The position numbers and the translations under genes are program-made. The notes beneath the pieces were generated by a model that worked only from the letters and a program-made list of their open reading frames with translations, did not search any database and was not told the DNA's origin. A stretch of DNA of 14,805 nucleotides from Gammaproteobacteria bacterium. Lineage in GTDB: Bacteria; Pseudomonadota; Gammaproteobacteria; Chromatiales; Chromatiaceae. Below, piece by piece: positions 1 through 7,892 of this stretch (its first letter is position 1; the number at the start of each line of letters is the position of its first letter). Where the stretch lies: NCBI GenBank assembly GCA_019136395.1, contig JAGVUH010000644.1, positions 1 to 14,805 of the forward strand, given 5' to 3'.

Positions 1-1127
<1,127 letters not shown>

Positions 1128-1175
1128 GCTAGGCATCATGCCCGAAGCCTATGTTTTTCGCGGTCAGGGCAGGGA

Positions 1176-1276
1176 GGAGCGGGGGGCGTTTGGTGGGGGT
1201 GTCAACCGCAGGGATGCGGTTGTCAAGCCTACAGGGACGTATTCACGGCGTCCCCCCACCAGACGCCACCCGCTCC
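1176..1276. repeat. Long hairpin-forming intergenic element between bchL and bchM
   Basis: Two 24-nt arms, 1176-1199 and 1253-1276, are inverted complements: 22 Watson-Crick pairs, one G-U wobble (1190/1262) and one mismatch (1184/1268). The enclosed segment carries its own perfect hairpin, AACCGCA at 1204-1210 pairing with TGCGGTT at 1215-1221 over a GGGA loop. The second half of the loop, reading CTACAGGGACGTATTCACGG, resembles dispersed intergenic palindromes I recall from other gammaproteobacteria. That resemblance is memory, not a search. It has no T-run after the stem, so it does not look like a classical intrinsic terminator. It may be a REP/MITE-like insertion or an RNA processing signal in the bchL-bchM transcript. 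Confidence 0.75.
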
Positions 1277-1356
1277 GGAAGAGCCGAAGTGCGCGGGTCA
1301 AGCCTTTGTTCTGTCAGTAACCTCAATCGGCCATCAGCGTAGACAGCCAAGCGGAA

Positions 1357-2061
1357 TTGAAATTGGATAGCGCCTATCAAGAACGCCGCGGGGAGATCGA
1401 GCACTACTTCGACCGCACCGCCGCCGAGGCCTGGAAACGGCTCACCTCCGACGCGCCGGTCAGCCGCATCCGCGCCACGGTGCGCGCCGGGCGGGACCGG
1501 ATGCGTGACCTGCTGCTGTCCTGGCTGCCGGCGGACCTGAACAGCAAGCGCCTGCTGGATGCCGGGTGCGGCACCGGGGCCCTGGCGGTCGAGGCCGCCC
1601 GGCGCGGGGCGCGGGTATTGGCCATCGACGTGGCCCCGACTCTGATCCAGATCGCCCGGGAGCGCATCCCCCGGGACCTGGCCCCGGGGGAGATCGACTT
1701 CCGGGCCGGGGACATGCTCGACCCGGCCCTGGGGGTCTTCGATCATGTGGTTGCCATGGACTCCCTCATCCACTACCGACCCAAGGAAGTCCTGAGTGTG
1801 CTCAGCGGCCTCGCCGGCCGCACCTCCGGCTCCATCGTCTTCACCTTCGCCCCCAAGACCGGTCCCCTGACCCTGATGCATGTGGTCGGGCGCCTCTTCC
1901 CACGCGGCAACCGCGCTCCGGCCATCGAGCCGGTGGGGGAGGGGGATCTCAAGGCCCTGATCCAGGCTGAGCCGTCTCTGGCGGGCTGGCGGGTCGGCCG
2001 CTGTGAGCGTATCGTCAGCGGCTTCTACACCTCTCAGGCCCTGGAGTTGGTCCGCAAATGA
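1357..2061 (+). CDS. bchM: Magnesium protoporphyrin IX O-methyltransferase BchM
   Basis: BchM transfers a methyl group from S-adenosylmethionine to the ring-C propionate of Mg-protoporphyrin IX, the step after Mg-chelatase. The 234-residue product opens with ERRGEIEHYFDRTA, a family signature. It carries SAM-binding motif I (LLDAGCGTGALAVEAA, 66-81), an acidic residue ending the second strand (VLAID, 87-91), and FDHVVAMDSLIHY at 128-140. Length is normal for the family. No ATG lies between the upstream in-frame stop (1318-1320) and the conserved N-terminus, so a TTG start at 1357 is chosen; TTG at 1363 is equally possible. No good Shine-Dalgarno is visible. Weak initiation together with the upstream hairpin could lower BchM output. 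The stop is 34 nt before the chosen lhaA start. Confidence 0.94.
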   Translation: MKLDSAYQERRGEIEHYFDRTAAEAWKRLTSDAPVSRIRATVRAGRDRMRDLLLSWLPADLNSKRLLDAGCGTGALAVEAARRGARVLAIDVAPTLIQIARERIPRDLAPGEIDFRAGDMLDPALGVFDHVVAMDSLIHYRPKEVLSVLSGLAGRTSGSIVFTFAPKTGPLTLMHVVGRLFPRGNRAPAIEPVGEGDLKALIQAEPSLAGWRVGRCERIVSGFYTSQALELVRK

Positions 2062-2095
2062 CGCGCTCGTCATCGCAGTGGGGGGTTGGACGGCG

Positions 2096-3478
2096 ATGAA
2101 GTCCCCGACCCAGGAGATGATCCAGCTCTGGATGCGCTACGGGACGCGCATCCTGCCCTTCGCGGACGCCGCGACGGCGGAGCTGCCCCTGGGTCGCCTG
2201 TTGGGCACCCTCAACCGGGTGACGGTGGTCGAGCTGGGGGTGCCGGCCTGGCTGGTCTCGGTCATGGTCTCCCTGCCCCTGCTCTTCGCCCCCTTCCGCG
2301 CCCTGGTGGGCTTCAAGTCCGACCATCACCGCTCGGCCCTGGGCTGGCGGCGGGTGCCCTATATCTGGCTGGGGACCATGCTCCAGTTCGGCGGCCTGGC
2401 CATCATGCCCTTCGCCCTGGTGCTGCTCTCTGGCGATACCCAGGGGCCGGCCTTCCTAGGTTATGGCGGGGCGGCCCTGGCCTTCCTGCTGGTGGGCGCC
2501 GGCCTGCACATCACCCAGACCGCCGGCCTGGCCCTGGCCACCGACCTGGCCCCGCCCGAGGCCCGGCCACGGGTGGTGGCCCTGCTCTACGTCATGCTCC
2601 TGCTGGGCATGGTGGGCAGTTCCACCCTCTTCGGTCTCCTGTTGACGGACTTCAGCCAGCTCCGGTTGATCCAAATCATCCAGGGCGCCGCCGTGGTCAC
2701 CATGCTGCTGAACATCGCCGCCCTGTGGAAACAGGAAGCGCGGGACCCCAGCCGCACCCGGGGCGGCGGTGGCCAGCACTTTCGCGAGGCCTGGCGGGAC
2801 TTCCTCGCCGGTGGCCAGGCCGGACGCCTCCTGATCGCCCTGGGGCTGGGAACCGCCGGCTTCAGCATGCAGGACATCCTGCTGGAGCCTTATGGGGGCC
2901 AGATCCTCGGCCTGTCCGTGGGCGCCACCACCGCCCTGACCGCCCTGCTGGCGGGGGGGACCCTCGTCGCCTATGGCCTGGCGGCGCGGCGCCTGCACCG
3001 GGGGGCCGATCCCTATCGCCTCTCGGCGTTGGGCGTGCTGGTCGGGATCGCGGCCTTCTCCGCGGTCATCTTCGCCGCGCCCCTGGAATCGGCCCTGCTG
3101 TTCCGGCTGGGGGCCTTCCTCATCGGCCTCGGCGGCGGTTTCTTCGCCGTGGGCACCCTGACCGCCGCCATGGACCAGGTCATGGAGGGGCAGAGCGGTC
3201 TCGCCCTGGGGGCCTGGGGGGCCGTCCAGGCCACTGCCGCCGGCCTGGCCATCGCCCTGGGTGGCGTCATCCGTGATTTCTTCTCCGGGCTGGCCACCCA
3301 AGGTCACCTGGGGATCGCCCTCAATACCCCCGCCACCGGCTATGGCGTGGTTTATCATTTGGAGATCGGGCTGCTCTTCGCCACCCTGATCGCCATCGGG
3401 CCTTTGGCCGGCACCGCTCGCCGCCCGCGGCAGCCGACCTCGGCGCGTTTCGGTCTGGCCGAATTTCCCGGTCAGTAA
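2096..3478 (+). CDS. lhaA: Light-harvesting 1 assembly protein LhaA (PucC/BCD transporter family)
   Basis: This is a polytopic inner-membrane protein of the PucC/LhaA branch of the major facilitator fold, needed for assembly of the LH1 antenna around the reaction centre. Family signatures include ELPLGRLL, TLNRVTVVELGVPAWL, FAPFRALVGFKSD and LGWRRVPYIWLGTMLQFGG. The open frame extends upstream to 2003, but that part overlaps bchM in another frame. ATG at 2096 gives MKSPTQEMIQLW, the usual start, and a 460-residue protein. GTG at 2078 is the alternative. Most family members, as I recall them, have about 17 residues of hydrophobic sequence (RLSLFQVSVGM-like) between RLL (34-36) and GTLNRV (37-42). 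Here the two motifs abut directly, so the first membrane helix seems shortened. The rest is full length, with about eleven remaining hydrophobic segments. puhA follows after 21 nt. Confidence 0.94.
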   Translation: MKSPTQEMIQLWMRYGTRILPFADAATAELPLGRLLGTLNRVTVVELGVPAWLVSVMVSLPLLFAPFRALVGFKSDHHRSALGWRRVPYIWLGTMLQFGGLAIMPFALVLLSGDTQGPAFLGYGGAALAFLLVGAGLHITQTAGLALATDLAPPEARPRVVALLYVMLLLGMVGSSTLFGLLLTDFSQLRLIQIIQGAAVVTMLLNIAALWKQEARDPSRTRGGGGQHFREAWRDFLAGGQAGRLLIALGLGTAGFSMQDILLEPYGGQILGLSVGATTALTALLAGGTLVAYGLAARRLHRGADPYRLSALGVLVGIAAFSAVIFAAPLESALLFRLGAFLIGLGGGFFAVGTLTAAMDQVMEGQSGLALGAWGAVQATAAGLAIALGGVIRDFFSGLATQGHLGIALNTPATGYGVVYHLEIGLLFATLIAIGPLAGTARRPRQPTSARFGLAEFPGQ

Positions 3479-3499
3479 TCTGCAACTGGAGGAACCCTC

Positions 3500-4339
3500 A
3501 TGTCTTCGACTGGCGCAATCACAGGCTACTTCGACGTCGCCCAAATCGTCCTGTATGCCTTCTGGATCTTTTTCGCGGGGCTGATCATCTACCTTCGCCG
3601 CGAGGACAAGCGCGAGGGTTATCCCCTGGAGTCGGACCGCGTTCACGTCAAGGTGGTGGGCTTCCCGGGCCTGCCGGAGCCCAAGTCCTTTGTCCTGCCC
3701 CATGGCGGTGGCACCCGCTACGCCCCACGGCCGGAACCCCGCGAGACCATCAACGCCACGCCCATCGCCCCCTGGCCGGGCGCGCCCCTCCAGCCCACCG
3801 GCGATCCCATGCTCGCCGGCGTCGGCCCGGGCTCCTTCGCCAATCGTCCCGACGTGCCGGATCTGACCTTCGAGGGCGCCCCCAAGATCATCCCCATGCG
3901 TGTCGCCACCGACTATGCCGTCGCCCATCAGGACCTGGATCCCCGCGGCCTGCCGGTGTTAGGCGCCGACGACGTGGTCGGTGGCACGGTGAAGGATATC
4001 TGGGTCGACCAGTCCGAGCCCCAGATCCGCTACCTGGAGGTGGCCCTGCCCCTGGCCGCCGAGCCGGAGCCGGTCGCCGCGGCCCCCGTCGCCGAGGAGG
4101 AGGGCGCCGAGGCCGCCCCCGCCCAGACGCCCGCGCGCCGCGCCCCCGTCGCCGAAACCGTGCTGCTGCCGATGAACTTCGTCCGCGTCAACCGCAAGGC
4201 GCGTAACCTCAAGGTCAACGCCATCCTCGGTCGTCACTTCATCAACGTCCCCCGCCTGGCCCAGCCCAATCGGATCTGCGCCTACTACGCCGGTGGTACC
4301 CTCTACGCCCAGGCGGGCCGCGCCGATCCCTGGATGTGA
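3500..4339 (+). CDS. puhA: Photosynthetic reaction centre subunit H
   Basis: PuhA caps the cytoplasmic face of the type II reaction centre and shapes proton delivery to QB. The 279-residue protein has a short periplasmic N-terminus, one membrane helix (about 12-31, followed by [14 protein letters not shown]) and a cytoplasmic beta-barrel domain. [14 protein letters not shown] (168-181) places Asp170 and Glu173 where R. sphaeroides has its proton-pathway residues. LLPMNF and [12 protein letters not shown] mark the end of the barrel. A strong Shine-Dalgarno TGGAGGA (3487-3493) precedes the ATG. The chain is about 20-25 residues longer than the usual 255-260. The excess is an Ala/Pro/Glu-rich stretch at about 184-219, inserted between two barrel strands. 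An exact 14-bp direct repeat (4082-4095, 4142-4155) bounds exactly 20 codons of it. Confidence 0.98.
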   Translation: MSSTGAITGYFDVAQIVLYAFWIFFAGLIIYLRREDKREGYPLESDRVHVKVVGFPGLPEPKSFVLPHGGGTRYAPRPEPRETINATPIAPWPGAPLQPTGDPMLAGVGPGSFANRPDVPDLTFEGAPKIIPMRVATDYAVAHQDLDPRGLPVLGADDVVGGTVKDIWVDQSEPQIRYLEVALPLAAEPEPVAAAPVAEEEGAEAAPAQTPARRAPVAETVLLPMNFVRVNRKARNLKVNAILGRHFINVPRLAQPNRICAYYAGGTLYAQAGRADPWM

Positions 4340-4362
4340 TCCGGAGGGCGTAAAGTCCGCGA

Positions 4363-4405
4363 CCGGTGATTCCTGACCGGAACTCGCCTGGACGGGAATC
4401 CCCGG
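4363..4405 (+). other. Intercistronic stem-loop downstream of puhA
   Basis: CCGGTGATTCC at 4363-4373 pairs with GGAATCCCCGG at 4395-4405: ten of eleven base pairs with one internal mismatch and a 21-nt loop. It lies in the 95-nt puhA-puhB gap, starting 23 nt after the puhA stop, with no T-run. It is more likely an mRNA-end stabiliser or partial attenuator than a full terminator. By analogy with the puf operon, it could let the structural gene puhA accumulate more transcript than the assembly genes. That role is inference. Confidence 0.45.
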
Positions 4406-4434
4406 GGTGAACAGTTAGACGGAATGAAAGCCTA

Positions 4435-5121
4435 GTGAACGAGTACGAGATAGAACCCATCCCCGGCCTGCCAGAGATTCCTCCCGCGGGGGAGCGGATT
4501 CTCTGGCAAGGCGCGCCGTCCTGGGGCACCCTGGCGCGGCGCGCCTTTCACGTCCGCAAGATCATCCTCTACTTCACCCTCATCTTCCTCTGGTACCTGG
4601 CCGACAAGCTGTGGACCGGTGAGGAATCCCTGCTGAGCGTTGGCCTGCTGGCCGGCTGGCTGATCTTTCTCGCCCACCTGGCGGTGGGTCTGCTGGTATT
4701 GCTGGCCTGGGCCAACAGCCGGGCGACCCTCTACACCATCACCAACCGGCGGGTGGTGATCCGTTTCGGGGTGGCCGTGTCCATGACCATCAATCTGCCC
4801 TTCAGCAAGATCGCGGCGGCGGGGTTGCGGCGCTACCCCGATGGCACGGGGGACATTCCCCTGTCTCTGACCGGGCGGCAGCCGGTGTCCTATCTGGTCC
4901 TCTGGCCCTTCGTGCGACCCTGGCATTTCAGTCAGGTGGAGCCCATGCTCCGCGGCGTGCCCGAGGCCGACCGGGTGGCGGACATCCTGTCCACCGCCCT
5001 CAGGGCCGCCAACGTCCTGCCGGTCAGCGGTGACGCCCAGGCAGCGACCGCCGTGTCGGATCCGACCCCGATCCATGGCGAGAATTCACCCACCCCCGCC
5101 CCGGCGGCCTCAGCCTCATGA
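4435..5121 (+). CDS. puhB: Photosynthetic complex assembly protein PuhB
   Basis: PuhB is an inner-membrane factor for reaction centre assembly. The 228-residue protein begins EYEIEPIPGLPE.PPAGERILWQGAPSW, characteristic of the family. It has hydrophobic segments at about 43-58 and 66-92, then a PH-like domain (ATLYTITNRRVVIRFG, 97-112, and SMTINLPFSKI, 116-126). The C-terminal ~30 residues are low-complexity Pro/Ala/Ser. The start is GTG at 4435; no in-frame ATG precedes the conserved N-terminus, and the short ATG frame at 4424 ends at once. The TGA stop overlaps the puhC start (ATGA), suggesting translational coupling. A hairpin in the gap after puhA may reduce its expression relative to puhA. 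Confidence 0.93.
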   Translation: MNEYEIEPIPGLPEIPPAGERILWQGAPSWGTLARRAFHVRKIILYFTLIFLWYLADKLWTGEESLLSVGLLAGWLIFLAHLAVGLLVLLAWANSRATLYTITNRRVVIRFGVAVSMTINLPFSKIAAAGLRRYPDGTGDIPLSLTGRQPVSYLVLWPFVRPWHFSQVEPMLRGVPEADRVADILSTALRAANVLPVSGDAQAATAVSDPTPIHGENSPTPAPAASAS

Positions 5122-5609
5122 GCACGGCAACCGATACCTCCGGCATGCACGACCACCAGCATAACCGGCCTTTTCCCCGGGGGGCCCTGATCGGCGCGGC
5201 GGCCCTAATCGGCTTCAGCCTGCTGGCGGTCACGCTGGCCCGGGTTGCGGGCCTGGGACCCGTGACGGAGCCCATGGCCCCCGTCGTCCAGTCCCGGGAA
5301 CTGCGCTTCGCCGACCGGGCCGATGGGGCCGTCCTCGTCTATGACCGCCAGGGCGAGGAGGTGGTCGACCTGGTGCCCCCAGGGAGCGGTGGCTTCGTCC
5401 GCGGCGTCCTGCGGGCCCTGGCACGGGAGCGGCGCATCCAGGGGGATGGCGCCTCCACGCCCTTCCGTCTGTCCCGGCTGGCCGATGGGCGCCTGATCCT
5501 GGAGGACCTGGCGACCGGGCGCCTGATCGACCTCAAGGCCTTCGGTCACACCAATGAAGGGGCCTTCGCGCCACTGCTGGCCTCCGGGAACGGGAACGCC
5601 ACGCCATGA
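5118..5609 (+). CDS. puhC: Photosynthetic complex assembly protein PuhC
   Basis: PuhC is a bitopic membrane protein that, with PuhB and PuhE, supports assembly and supercomplex organisation of reaction centre and LH1. The 163-residue product has a His-rich cytoplasmic N-terminus (MHDHQHN), one membrane helix at about 22-46, and a periplasmic domain. That domain has the family pattern SRELRFADRADGAVLVYD, GGFVRGVLRALARERR and FRLSRLADGRLILEDLATGR. Length is normal. The ATG overlaps the puhB stop by four bases, so translation is probably coupled. A 49-nt gap separates it from puhE. Confidence 0.93.
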   Translation: MSTATDTSGMHDHQHNRPFPRGALIGAAALIGFSLLAVTLARVAGLGPVTEPMAPVVQSRELRFADRADGAVLVYDRQGEEVVDLVPPGSGGFVRGVLRALARERRIQGDGASTPFRLSRLADGRLILEDLATGRLIDLKAFGHTNEGAFAPLLASGNGNATP

Positions 5610-5658
5610 GGTCGGGGTCGAACGCCATTTCGTGCCCCTTGCTGCCAGGCGCTATTTC

Positions 5659-6504
5659 ATGAGCGACTATGTGGCCCCGGCGCTCTACACCCTCTTTGTC
5701 TGGTGGTTGACCACCGGGGTGCTGCTCTTTTTGCATCGCCTGCCCCTGACCACCCACCGCTGGAGCATGATCGGCATGACCCTGGTGGCTGCGGTCGCCT
5801 TCGTCGGCCATCACTACGCCAGTCAGTTGACCGACCCCGCCGCCGCCTATCTCGCCTTCTCCAGCGCCATTCTGTTGTGGGGCTGGCTGGAACTGGGCTA
5901 TTTCACCGGCTTTCTGGTCGGCCCCCACCGTCAGCCCTGTCCGGCGGATTGCACGGGCTGGCCGCGGTTCGTCCTGGCGGTCCGCACTGGCCTGTTCCTG
6001 GAGATCGGCGTGCTCGTCACCGCCCTGGCCCTGGTCGTCAGCGCCTGGGATGCCCCGAACCGGGTGGGGGTCTGGAGCTTCATCGTCCTCTGGCTGATGC
6101 GCTGGAGCGCCAAGCTCAATCTGTTCCTCGGCGTGCGCAACCTGCACGAGCACTGGCTACCGGAACCCATGCGCTTTCTCGCCAGTTACATGGTGCGGCG
6201 GCCAATGAATCTGCTCTTCCCCGTCTCGGTGACGGCGGCGACGGTCATCCTGGGCCTGCTGGTGGAACTGGCCTCCCTCCCCGAGATGCTTGACTTTCAG
6301 CGCGTCGGGCTGATGCTCGTCGCGACGCTCCTGGCCTTGGGCATCCTGGAGCATTGGTTTCTGGTGTTGCCCTTCTCGGAAGAAGTGATCTGGCGCTGGG
6401 CCATGCGGGGCAACGAGGCGGTACCCTCGCTCCGGGCGGTCAAGGTCATGGAACCTGGCGAGGCAAAACCCGAGGTCGGGGTAGGTCCCGGTCCGGGTCT
6501 GTAG
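5659..6504 (+). CDS. puhE: Photosynthetic complex assembly protein PuhE (DUF3623)
   Basis: PuhE is a multispanning inner-membrane protein that modulates reaction centre assembly and bacteriochlorophyll production. ATG at 5659 gives MSDYVAPALYTLFVWWLTTG, aligned with the usual family N-terminus, and 281 residues. The frame is open back to 5554, but that extension overlaps puhC, is hydrophilic and lacks family features. Six to seven hydrophobic segments are visible, beginning at about 8-25, 37-54, 62-86 and 110-130. Signatures include GPHRQPCPADCTGWPRF, VLWLMRWSAKLNLFLGVRNL, RRPMNLLFPVSVTAATV and LEHWFLVLPF. The C-terminal 25 residues are Pro/Gly-rich and variable. The hemN-like gene begins 37 nt downstream, with no clear terminator between them. 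Confidence 0.93.
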   Translation: MSDYVAPALYTLFVWWLTTGVLLFLHRLPLTTHRWSMIGMTLVAAVAFVGHHYASQLTDPAAAYLAFSSAILLWGWLELGYFTGFLVGPHRQPCPADCTGWPRFVLAVRTGLFLEIGVLVTALALVVSAWDAPNRVGVWSFIVLWLMRWSAKLNLFLGVRNLHEHWLPEPMRFLASYMVRRPMNLLFPVSVTAATVILGLLVELASLPEMLDFQRVGLMLVATLLALGILEHWFLVLPFSEEVIWRWAMRGNEAVPSLRAVKVMEPGEAKPEVGVGPGPGL

Positions 6505-6541
6505 GACGGCAATAGTAAATTGATGGCGGTGAGTTTCTTTT

Positions 6542-7885
6542 ATGTATTCCTCAGTCCTGGATGACCTCCATCCGCTTGCCTTTGAACCCTACCTGAGCGA
6601 GTTGGCCAGCCTTGGCGCCGTGCCGTCCCCCGCGGTTAGGCTCAATGGCGTGGCCCCCGAGGGTTACGAGCAGGCCCTGCGGGAGCTGGGCCAGCGGCGG
6701 CCCGGCCCCCTGGCCCTCTACATTCATGTCCCCTTCTGTCCCACGCGCTGTAATTTCTGCGCCTGCAATACCAACGTCACCCACGACCCCAGCACCATCG
6801 ACGCCTATCTCGACAGCCTGGAGGACGAGCTCGGCCTGGTAACCAGCCATCTCGGGCGGGGCCGCATGGTGCATCACCTCCACCTGGGTGGCGGCACCCC
6901 CAATCACCTGCGGGATGAACACCTGACCCGGCTGATGGAGATCGTTGATGACCACTTCCAGGTCCCTGATTCGGCCCTGGCCTGTATCGAATGCAACCCC
7001 CGTCGCACCTCCCCGCAACAACTGGAGCTGTTACGGGAGCTTGGCTTTTGCAGCCTCAGCCTGGGCGTTCAGGACCTGAGCTGGGAAGTGCAGCGGTCGA
7101 TTGGCCGGGTCCATTCGGCGGCCATGATCCGCGACGTCTGTGGCATGGCGCGGGCGGCCGGCTTCCACAACATCAGTTTCGACCTGATTCATGGCCTCCC
7201 CGAACAGACCGAGGCCTCCCTGGCGGCGACGTTGCAACAGGTCGTCGCCATGGGTCCCGACCGTATCCGCTGTTTCAGCTACCGCCACATCCCCGCCGAT
7301 TTTCCCCATCAGGCCGCCATCAATCCCCAGGCCCTGCCCGGGGCGGCCGAGACCCTGACCCTGTTTCTTCGCGTGGTCAAGGAGCTGACCCAGGCCGGCT
7401 ATGTCTGGATCGGCGCCGAGTGCTTCGTCCGCCCCGGGGACGAATGGGCGCTGGCCCAGGCCGAGGGACGCCTGCATCGCAATGGCATCGGCTTCACCGC
7501 CCTAGACTCGGCATGCCAGTTGGCCTTCGGCCCCCACGGCAACGGCGAGGTGGACCGGCTCCTGGTGCAGAACGAGTCCGATCTCGATGCCTGGCACCAG
7601 GCGGTCAAGGCCGGACACCTGCCCATCTCCTGGGGGCATCGGCTCAGCGACCGGGACTACCGGCGCCGCCGCGCCTATGAGCAGCTCCTGTGCAATCTGG
7701 CCCTGCCGCGAAGCTCACTGGACGCCCTGGATGAAGACCTGCCGACCCTGGAGCGTTTCGCCTCCCAGGGCATGCTGGAGATGGACGCTGATGGCCTGCG
7801 CGTGACCCCCTCCGGCCGCTTCCTCCTGCGCTCCCTCTGTGCCCGGCTGGAGCGCTCCCTGAACTGGGATTGCCGCCCCTGGTAA
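6542..7885 (+). CDS. hemN: HemN-family radical SAM protein (oxygen-independent coproporphyrinogen III oxidase-like)
   Basis: HemN converts coproporphyrinogen III to protoporphyrinogen IX without oxygen, feeding haem and bacteriochlorophyll synthesis. The 447-residue protein has the HemN-type cluster motif CX3CX2CXC (Cys66, 70, 73, 75), preceded by LYIHVPFC (Tyr60). It also has LHLGGGTPNHL (113-123), IECNPRR with Glu150, ISFDLIHGLP (211-220) and the HemN C-terminal domain. It aligns along its whole length with E. coli HemN as I recall it, so it is not HemW. The FQGY motif after LHRN is GIGF here (315-318), and the GMGVSAIS-like segment has become AFGPHGNG. In E. coli these regions contact the second SAM. 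It may be a specialised paralogue. It follows puhE by 37 nt and precedes bchJ by 7 nt. The Shine-Dalgarno is weak. Confidence 0.82.
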   Translation: MYSSVLDDLHPLAFEPYLSELASLGAVPSPAVRLNGVAPEGYEQALRELGQRRPGPLALYIHVPFCPTRCNFCACNTNVTHDPSTIDAYLDSLEDELGLVTSHLGRGRMVHHLHLGGGTPNHLRDEHLTRLMEIVDDHFQVPDSALACIECNPRRTSPQQLELLRELGFCSLSLGVQDLSWEVQRSIGRVHSAAMIRDVCGMARAAGFHNISFDLIHGLPEQTEASLAATLQQVVAMGPDRIRCFSYRHIPADFPHQAAINPQALPGAAETLTLFLRVVKELTQAGYVWIGAECFVRPGDEWALAQAEGRLHRNGIGFTALDSACQLAFGPHGNGEVDRLLVQNESDLDAWHQAVKAGHLPISWGHRLSDRDYRRRRAYEQLLCNLALPRSSLDALDEDLPTLERFASQGMLEMDADGLRVTPSGRFLLRSLCARLERSLNWDCRPW

Positions 7886-7892
7886 TGCCCCC

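Noticed and set aside
2003..2095. Upstream extension of lhaA overlapping bchM
   Set aside because: These 31 codons overlap conserved bchM coding sequence. The family N-terminus begins at ATG 2096.
2456..3928. 490-codon open frame on the - strand across lhaA and puhA
   Set aside because: It spans two clearly real + strand genes and their gap. Its translation is Gln/Gly-rich and unlike any protein, so it is an artefact of high GC.
6520..6534. FNR-like TTGAT half-site upstream of the hemN-like gene
   Set aside because: Only one half matches (TTGAT at 6520-6524); the partner half should read ATCAA but is GTGAG. Not supportable as an FNR site.
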